Source of the DNA: an uncultured Pelagibacteraceae bacterium
Lineage (GTDB): Bacteria > Pseudomonadota > Alphaproteobacteria > Pelagibacterales > Pelagibacteraceae
Direction of reading: 5' to 3'
Assembly (NCBI GenBank): GCA_902594655.1
Contig: CACJMW010000008.1
Location: 1-37,151 of the forward strand
Length of the DNA: 37,151 nt
Under the pieces are notes generated by a model that did not search any database, was not told the origin of the DNA, and worked only from the letters and a program-made list of their open reading frames with translations. The position numbers and the translations under genes are program-made. Below are positions 32,255 to 37,151 of this stretch, piece by piece (positions within the stretch are counted from its first letter, which is position 1; each line of letters begins with the position of its first letter).

Positions 32255-33149
32255 CAAGTATCCATTTGATTAGATTATAAAAGCTAATACCTTTGTATTT
32301 TGCAATTTCGGGTACTAGTGAAAGCTCTGTCATGCCTGGCTGGGTATTTACCTCTAAGAGATAAAATTTACCATTGTTATATCTAAAATCACTTCTAGTT
32401 ACACCTCTGCATCCGGTAATTTTATGGGCTTTATGAGCAATATTTTCAACTTCTTTTAATTTTTTCTCTGGCAAATCAACTGGTAATAAATGTTTGGTTT
32501 TTGCATTTTTGTCATATTTGGCTTTATAATCATAAAATTTTCTACGAGGTTCAAGTTCAATAGCTCCCAATTTTCTATTTCCCATAATTGCAACTTGTAT
32601 TTCTCTGCCTGGTACATAATTTTCAATTAATATTTCTTTTTCACAACTTAATTTTATAAAATTATTAATAAAATTTTTTCTGTTACAAATGTAGACTCCA
32701 ACACTTGATCCTTCATTTACAGGTTTAATAACTACAGGAAATTTCAATTTCTTATTTACATAACTCATAACTTTTTTTGGATTATTGGCTAGATTTCCTT
32801 TAATTATTAAATATTTGGGGGTAAGAATATTATTTTTTATAAATATTTCTTTTGAAATCAATTTATTTATACAAATTGATGACGCTTTAACCCCTGAGTG
32901 AGTGTATTTTATTTTTTCATTCTCTAGTATTAACTGAATATATCCGTCCTCTCCATATCTGCCATGCAAAGCATTAAAAATTATTGAGGGTTTAAATTTT
33001 CTTATTTTTTTTATAAATCCATTTTTTGGGTCTAATATTATACAATTATAATCTTTTCGAATTTGTTTATAGACAGATTTTGCAGTTTTGAAACTTATTT
33101 CTCTTTCTTTTGAATAGCCGCCCGCCAAGATTAATATTTTTTTCTTCAT
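32232..33149 (-). CDS. ddl: D-alanine--D-alanine ligase
   Basis: A 305-residue ATP-grasp enzyme that makes the D-Ala-D-Ala dipeptide of peptidoglycan stems. Visible motifs are the N-terminal AGGYSKEREIS, NALHGRYGEDG, the NEGSSVG loop, YDYKAKYD (the Tyr- and Lys-bearing omega-loop of the D-Ala-specific type) and LLEVNTQPGMTELSLVPE for the metal site. Nothing suggests D-lactate specificity (vancomycin resistance). It begins 3 bp after the murB stop. Confidence 0.95.
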   Translation of the reverse strand: MKKKILILAGGYSKEREISFKTAKSVYKQIRKDYNCIILDPKNGFIKKIRKFKPSIIFNALHGRYGEDGYIQLILENEKIKYTHSGVKASSICINKLISKEIFIKNNILTPKYLIIKGNLANNPKKVMSYVNKKLKFPVVIKPVNEGSSVGVYICNRKNFINNFIKLSCEKEILIENYVPGREIQVAIMGNRKLGAIELEPRRKFYDYKAKYDKNAKTKHLLPVDLPEKKLKEVENIAHKAHKITGCRGVTRSDFRYNNGKFYLLEVNTQPGMTELSLVPEIAKYKGISFYNLIKWILDDASINR

Positions 33150-33152
33150 TTA

Positions 33153-34070
33153 TTAAGAAGTTATAACTATTTCTAACTCAAGGTTAACTCCTGTTTTCTT
33201 ATATACATTTTCTTTTATAAAATTAATAAGATTTTTCATATCATTGAAAGATGCTTTTTCTTTATTAATAAGAAAATTACAATGTTTTTCCGAAAGGACT
33301 GCATCACCAAACATTGTGTTTGCTTCATTAATATCGATTGATTCTTTTATAAGTTCCCAAACTTTTTTGTTTGTTTGATCTATTGGATTTTTAAAAGTAC
33401 TACCACTAGTTTTTACCCTGAGTGGTTGAGAAGCATCTTTTTGACTCTTTAAGCTGTTTATTTTTTTTTTTATGTTTTCTTTTAAAGAAACCTTTCCTTT
33501 AAAAGTTGCACTTAAAAAAATTAAATCCTTTGATAAATTACTTGACCTATATTTAAAATTTATTTTATCAGAAGGTATTGTTAAAACTTTTCCATTGAAA
33601 TCTAAAGCTTGAACTGAAACAAGTATGTCTTTAAATTCTCTACCATAACATCCTGCATTCATTCTAATACCTCCTCCGATCGAACCGGGTATACAAGAAA
33701 GAAACTCCAGTCCCTCTATTTCATTTTCCATAGCAAAATCAGCAACTTTCTTATCTAAACAAGAACTTCCAGAAATGATTAAATTTTCATTTAATTTTGA
33801 AATATTATTAAAATTCTTTCCAAGTTTAATTATTACTCCTTCATATGTATGATCATCAAATAGTATATTTGATCCAGCTCCTAAAATAAAAACTTTTCCT
33901 CTATTGTTATACGTTTTTAGAAACACAGATAAGTCATTTAAAGAATTAGCAAGTAAAAAAATTTTTGCTTTTCCTCCAATATTAAACCAATTTAGCTTTG
34001 ATAGATCATGATCAAAATTTAACCGAGAGTCATCTGAAAATTTAATTTTTTCTAAATCAATTATTTTCAT
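33153..34070 (-). CDS. murB: MurB, UDP-N-acetylenolpyruvoylglucosamine reductase
   Basis: A 305-residue FAD enzyme that reduces the enolpyruvyl group of UDP-GlcNAc to give UDP-MurNAc. FAD-binding strand GAGSNIL is at about 64-70 and PGSIGGGIRMNAGCYG at 128-143. Catalytic residues are R175 (KYRSS), S224 (TSGSTFKNP) and a C-terminal Glu (E298 or E300 in the last strand). The NAGCYG loop without the long insertion and the short length favour the compact type II MurB. It overlaps murC by 4 bases (ATGA). Confidence 0.96.
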   Translation of the reverse strand: MKIIDLEKIKFSDDSRLNFDHDLSKLNWFNIGGKAKIFLLANSLNDLSVFLKTYNNRGKVFILGAGSNILFDDHTYEGVIIKLGKNFNNISKLNENLIISGSSCLDKKVADFAMENEIEGLEFLSCIPGSIGGGIRMNAGCYGREFKDILVSVQALDFNGKVLTIPSDKINFKYRSSNLSKDLIFLSATFKGKVSLKENIKKKINSLKSQKDASQPLRVKTSGSTFKNPIDQTNKKVWELIKESIDINEANTMFGDAVLSEKHCNFLINKEKASFNDMKNLINFIKENVYKKTGVNLELEIVITS

Positions 34071-35464
34071 TTAATCAATAAAGGTAGGTTTCTCATCCAA
34101 CTTGATATACTTCCTGCACCCATTCCAATAATAATTTTATTACCATAAATGTTTTGTTTAGCAAATTTTGCGAGTTCCTTTTCATTATTAATCATTATTA
34201 AATCAACTTTAGAATTTTTAATTATTTCTTTTGCAAATTTAATATAATTTAATTTTAATTTAAGATTTTCTCCTGCTTTATATACAGGACATAAGATAAC
34301 TTTATCTGAGAACTTAAAACATTTTGTAAATCTTGTTTTTAAAGAATTTAATCTAGAAATTCTATGGGGTTGAAACACAGATATTATTTGTCTTGATTTA
34401 TATACTTCCCTGGTCGATTTAAGTAACTCAAATATTTCCGTAGGATGATGTGCATAATCATCAAAATAGATACTTTTTTGATGTTCAAATATAAAATTGA
34501 ATCTTCTTTGAACTCCTTTAAAATCAGAGATTGCTTTTTTAATCAAATTAATTGAGATACCCATCAAAATTGCTACAGCAATCGACGCACAACAATTTTT
34601 AATATTGTGTATTCCAATTAATGGTATTTTGAAGGATTTTAATAATCTTTTTTTTTGATTAGGCAATTTAACTTCTAAGTCAAATTTTGAAATATTCGAT
34701 TTAAGTATAATATTTTTAATTCTAAAATTTGATTTTTTATTTAATCCATATGTAATTATATTTTGATTTTTAATTTTACTAAAAATTGATCGATTGTTTT
34801 TATCATCTAAACAAAGAAGAGTTTTTCCAAAAGATGGAGTTTTCTCAGCGAATTTTATAAAATTTTTTTTTAAATTTTCAATTGATCCGTAGTGCTCAAG
34901 ATGTTCATCATCTATGTTTGTGATGATTGAATATGTGAAAGGAAGCTGTAAAAAACTTCCATCTGACTCATCCGACTCTAGCACGCACCATTCACCTTTT
35001 CCAAGTTTAGCAGAGTTACCTATTGAGTTTATTATGCCACCATTAATTGTAGTTGGTTCTAGTTTAGATTTTGAAAATATTGTTGAAACAATTGATGTGG
35101 TTGTTGTTTTCCCATGGGAACCTGCAACTACAACATTTTTATAGAGTGATACTATATTTGCTAGCATTTCTCCTCTTTTATAAATTGGAATTTTTTTGCT
35201 TTTTGCTTGAAGAAGTTCTGGATTATTTTTTTTTATTGCAGATGAGATAACAATCATCGTTGCGCTTGATAAATTCTTTTTTTTATGTCCAATTTGAATG
35301 TTTATTTTATTTTTTCTTAATCTATCAATATTTTTTCCACTTTGTTGATCTGAGCCTTTTACATTAAAACCTAAGTCTTTCATAATTAATGCAAGACCAC
35401 TCATTCCTATGCCCCCTATTCCAACAAAATGAATTATTTCTTTTTTTCCTAAGCTAATTGTCAT
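34067..35464 (-). CDS. murC: MurC, UDP-N-acetylmuramate--L-alanine ligase
   Basis: A 465-residue Mur ligase adding the first amino acid of the peptidoglycan stem. The N-terminal domain opens with HFVGIGGIGMSGLA, the ATP-binding P-loop is AGSHGKTTTTS at about 112-122, ESDESDGSF and ITNIDDEHLEHYG mark the central domain, and FDDYAHHPTEI is the MurC-specific C-terminal-domain motif. Length and domain order are canonical. The start overlaps the murG 3' end by 11 bp. Confidence 0.97.
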   Translation of the reverse strand: MTISLGKKEIIHFVGIGGIGMSGLALIMKDLGFNVKGSDQQSGKNIDRLRKNKINIQIGHKKKNLSSATMIVISSAIKKNNPELLQAKSKKIPIYKRGEMLANIVSLYKNVVVAGSHGKTTTTSIVSTIFSKSKLEPTTINGGIINSIGNSAKLGKGEWCVLESDESDGSFLQLPFTYSIITNIDDEHLEHYGSIENLKKNFIKFAEKTPSFGKTLLCLDDKNNRSIFSKIKNQNIITYGLNKKSNFRIKNIILKSNISKFDLEVKLPNQKKRLLKSFKIPLIGIHNIKNCCASIAVAILMGISINLIKKAISDFKGVQRRFNFIFEHQKSIYFDDYAHHPTEIFELLKSTREVYKSRQIISVFQPHRISRLNSLKTRFTKCFKFSDKVILCPVYKAGENLKLKLNYIKFAKEIIKNSKVDLIMINNEKELAKFAKQNIYGNKIIIGMGAGSISSWMRNLPLLIK

Positions 35465-36524
35465 TTAAAATATCTTTTATTTTTTCGTTTATCTCATCCC
35501 AGCTTTTGTTTTTATTTATTTTCTTTAAATTACTTTTCTTTTCAAAATATTCATCCCTATTAACCATTATTTGATTAATTATTTTATATATATCGCCAGA
35601 ATTAAAGTTTTTTTCTTCCAATATCCAGCATGAATTTAAATCAGAATATCTTTTGGCATTAATTAGTTGATGATTATCGGTTGCATGTGGAAAGGGGACT
35701 GCAATAAAAGGTATATTTAGATGCGCTAATTCAGCCAATGATGATGCGCCAGCTCTTGAAATCGCTATATCAAAATTGTTTTTTTTGCATAAAATATTTT
35801 CTTCGAAGAAAAATAAGTTATTTTCTATATTATGTCTTTCATAATCTTTTTTATAATTATCAATATTTAAACTTCTAGATATTTGTTGATTAATCTTAAT
35901 TGTATATTTTGAAGCTAATTTAATAATTTCATTTTTTAAATTTTTGCTAAAAAAAATTGACGCTTGACTACCACCGATAACCAATATTTTGATTGTTTTT
36001 TCACCAATTTCACTTGAATTATTATTTCTATAAAAACATTTATTTAAAATGGGTGGTATTTCAATTAGTTTGTCTAAATGCTTTTTATTTAAACCTTTAA
36101 TATTTTTATCATAACAAAAAATTTTAGTAGAAAATTTTAATAAAAATTTATTTGATCTTCCAATGATAGAATTTGGTTCAAATAAAAATATTTTTTTATC
36201 AAACAACTTGGAAGCAAGTACTATGGGTAAAGACATATAACCGCCAGTACTAATCACGATATCATATTTATGTCTTCCTAGATGTATAATTGATTTGAGA
36301 AATGAAAAAAATAAAACTATCAATTTTATTGGTAACAGATATTTTTTTTCAGGAATATTTTTTACTTCAAATACAGTTTTTTTGATTTCTTTAGGAATAA
36401 ATTTAGCCCCACGGCTATCAGTATATAATGTAACATCAAAATTTACCTGCAAATGTTCATATAAGCTTAATGCTGGAACAACATGACCTCCTGAACCACC
36501 TGTTGATATTAATATCTTTTTCAA
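35454..36524 (-). CDS. murG: MurG, lipid II-forming N-acetylglucosaminyltransferase
   Basis: A 356-residue GT28 enzyme converting lipid I to lipid II at the cytoplasmic membrane. The glycine-rich loop STGGSGGHVVPAL at residues 7-19, ISTGGYMS near 90 and IGGSQAS near 189 are the three MurG G-loops, and SRAGASSLAELAHLNIPFIAVPFPHATDNHQ near 262-291 is the UDP-GlcNAc-binding signature of the family. It appears to start at TTG 36524, directly abutting the ftsW stop (TAA then TTG). No better ATG lies before the first glycine loop. Confidence 0.95.
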   Translation of the reverse strand: MKKILISTGGSGGHVVPALSLYEHLQVNFDVTLYTDSRGAKFIPKEIKKTVFEVKNIPEKKYLLPIKLIVLFFSFLKSIIHLGRHKYDIVISTGGYMSLPIVLASKLFDKKIFLFEPNSIIGRSNKFLLKFSTKIFCYDKNIKGLNKKHLDKLIEIPPILNKCFYRNNNSSEIGEKTIKILVIGGSQASIFFSKNLKNEIIKLASKYTIKINQQISRSLNIDNYKKDYERHNIENNLFFFEENILCKKNNFDIAISRAGASSLAELAHLNIPFIAVPFPHATDNHQLINAKRYSDLNSCWILEEKNFNSGDIYKIINQIMVNRDEYFEKKSNLKKINKNKSWDEINEKIKDILNDN

Positions 36525-37151
36525 TTAGTAGACTCTTCTTTTAGTTAGATTTAAAATTATTCCAGAAATAATTGAAATACTTATAATTGAAGATCCTCCA
36601 TAGCTTAAATATGGAAGCGTCATGCCTGTAGTTGGTAAAACTCTTAAATTTACGCCAACATGTATAAAAGCTTGCATTAATAATAAAGATATTAATCCTA
36701 TAAGAATCATTTTAAATATATTATCGTTTGTATCCCTTATTTTTTTAAAAATGTTAAATGCAAAAAATATAAAAGCTAGCATTATCAAAAGTATTATTAT
36801 TATTCCAAATTCTTCCGAAATTACTGAGATAATAAAATCTGTATGAGCCTCTGGAATTTTTGAATTTAAAGTACCTTCTCCAATGCCTTTTCCAAAAAAT
36901 CCTCCATCAATTATTGCCTCAGATGCTTTCTCGGCCTGAGAATACTCCGAAGGAGTGCTATTGAAAAATGAAGCAATTCTTATTTTTATATAATTAAATC
37001 TTTCAATAAAGAAAATTAGATAGGTCAGTATTGATATAAAAATACTAAATAATCCAAAAAAAATAACTAAATTTATTCCTGAAACAAAAATAAGTGTCAA
37101 CCAAGTAAATACAATTAATATAGATTGACCTATATCAGGTTGGGACATTAA
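36525..37151 (-). CDS. ftsW: FtsW, lipid II polymerase (SEDS), 5' part outside window
   Basis: The last 209 codons of an FtsW/RodA/SpoVE family protein; the frame is open to the window edge (a Leu codon precedes MSQPDIGQS), so the N-terminal half is missing. The visible part has several membrane helices, the QPDIGQS motif at its start, the acidic loop GIGEGTLNSKIPEAHTDFI, and the C-terminal hallmark HVGVNLRVLPTTGMTLPYLSYGGSS. RodA would look similar; position directly before murG in the mur/fts cluster supports FtsW. It polymerises glycan strands at the division septum. Confidence 0.93.
   Translation of the reverse strand, partial: LMSQPDIGQSILIVFTWLTLIFVSGINLVIFFGLFSIFISILTYLIFFIERFNYIKIRIASFFNSTPSEYSQAEKASEAIIDGGFFGKGIGEGTLNSKIPEAHTDFIISVISEEFGIIIILLIMLAFIFFAFNIFKKIRDTNDNIFKMILIGLISLLLMQAFIHVGVNLRVLPTTGMTLPYLSYGGSSIISISIISGIILNLTKRRVY

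Noticed and set aside
1..37151. tRNA genes, insertion sequences, prophage or CRISPR array
   Set aside because: All spacers are under 220 bp and none shows a cloverleaf, transposase frame, terminal repeats or regularly spaced repeats.

Overview
The window is about 37 kb of very AT-rich, densely packed bacterial chromosome and looks like the SAR11 clade (Candidatus Pelagibacter, Alphaproteobacteria). The reasons are the extreme AT bias, the near absence of spacers (no gap reaches 300 bp), a blue-type proteorhodopsin next to a 2Fe-2S ferredoxin and a ferredoxin reductase, the single-cysteine-pair DksA seen in alphaproteobacteria, and a shortened division/cell-wall cluster. Taxonomy is inferred from gene content; no 16S gene is present. 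I see no tRNA, rRNA, insertion sequence, prophage or CRISPR array.

Region 1 (1-2740): a GFA-family protein (cut by the window edge) and a SOUL-family protein run leftward, divergent from a umuD-umuC translesion polymerase operon. The 173-bp spacer is rich in signals: an exact GAAC-N7-GAAC box (the alphaproteobacterial LexA/SOS operator on the other strand) just before umuD, a promoter-like pair, two DnaA-box-like nonamers in inverted orientation, and a tandem 11-bp repeat between them.

Region 2 (2742-8319): a tightly coupled leftward operon of five exported proteins in the order serine hydrolase, lyase-like, lyase-like, serine hydrolase, lyase-like. The two hydrolases are paralogues of each other and the three lyase-like proteins share a common concanavalin-like core. 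There is no transporter or regulator beside them. The first gene has a Shine-Dalgarno buried in a perfect 8-bp inverted repeat. This is the best candidate in the window for an undescribed system, probably a periplasmic or secreted pathway acting on a glycan or glycoconjugate.

Region 3 (8371-12718): an ArnC/DPM-like GT2 glycosyltransferase, an adenine/adenosine deaminase and a PMT/ArnT-like integral membrane glycosyltransferase, then rightward dksA converging on a leftward glutathione transferase.

Region 4 (12089-17348): a ferredoxin, ferredoxin-NADP reductase-like flavoprotein and glutathione transferase operon; a blue-tuned, proton-pumping proteorhodopsin with its own terminator and an unusual pair of palindromes upstream; then rightward propionyl-CoA synthetase with an SMR transporter.

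Region 5 (17341-26563): housekeeping genes in convergent and divergent pairs: dihydroorotase, YgfZ, a MazG-like pyrophosphohydrolase, fumarase C, an AsmA-like protein, a UvrD-type helicase and an Xaa-Pro aminopeptidase.

Region 6 (26555-37151): a long leftward cluster ftsW(partial)-murG-murC-murB-ddl-ftsQ-ftsA-lpxC-bamD-ligA. It keeps the classical division/cell-wall order, but ftsZ is missing between ftsA and lpxC, and recN is missing between bamD and ligA. Peptidoglycan precursor assembly, divisome proteins, lipid A synthesis and outer-membrane protein insertion are thus genetically linked.
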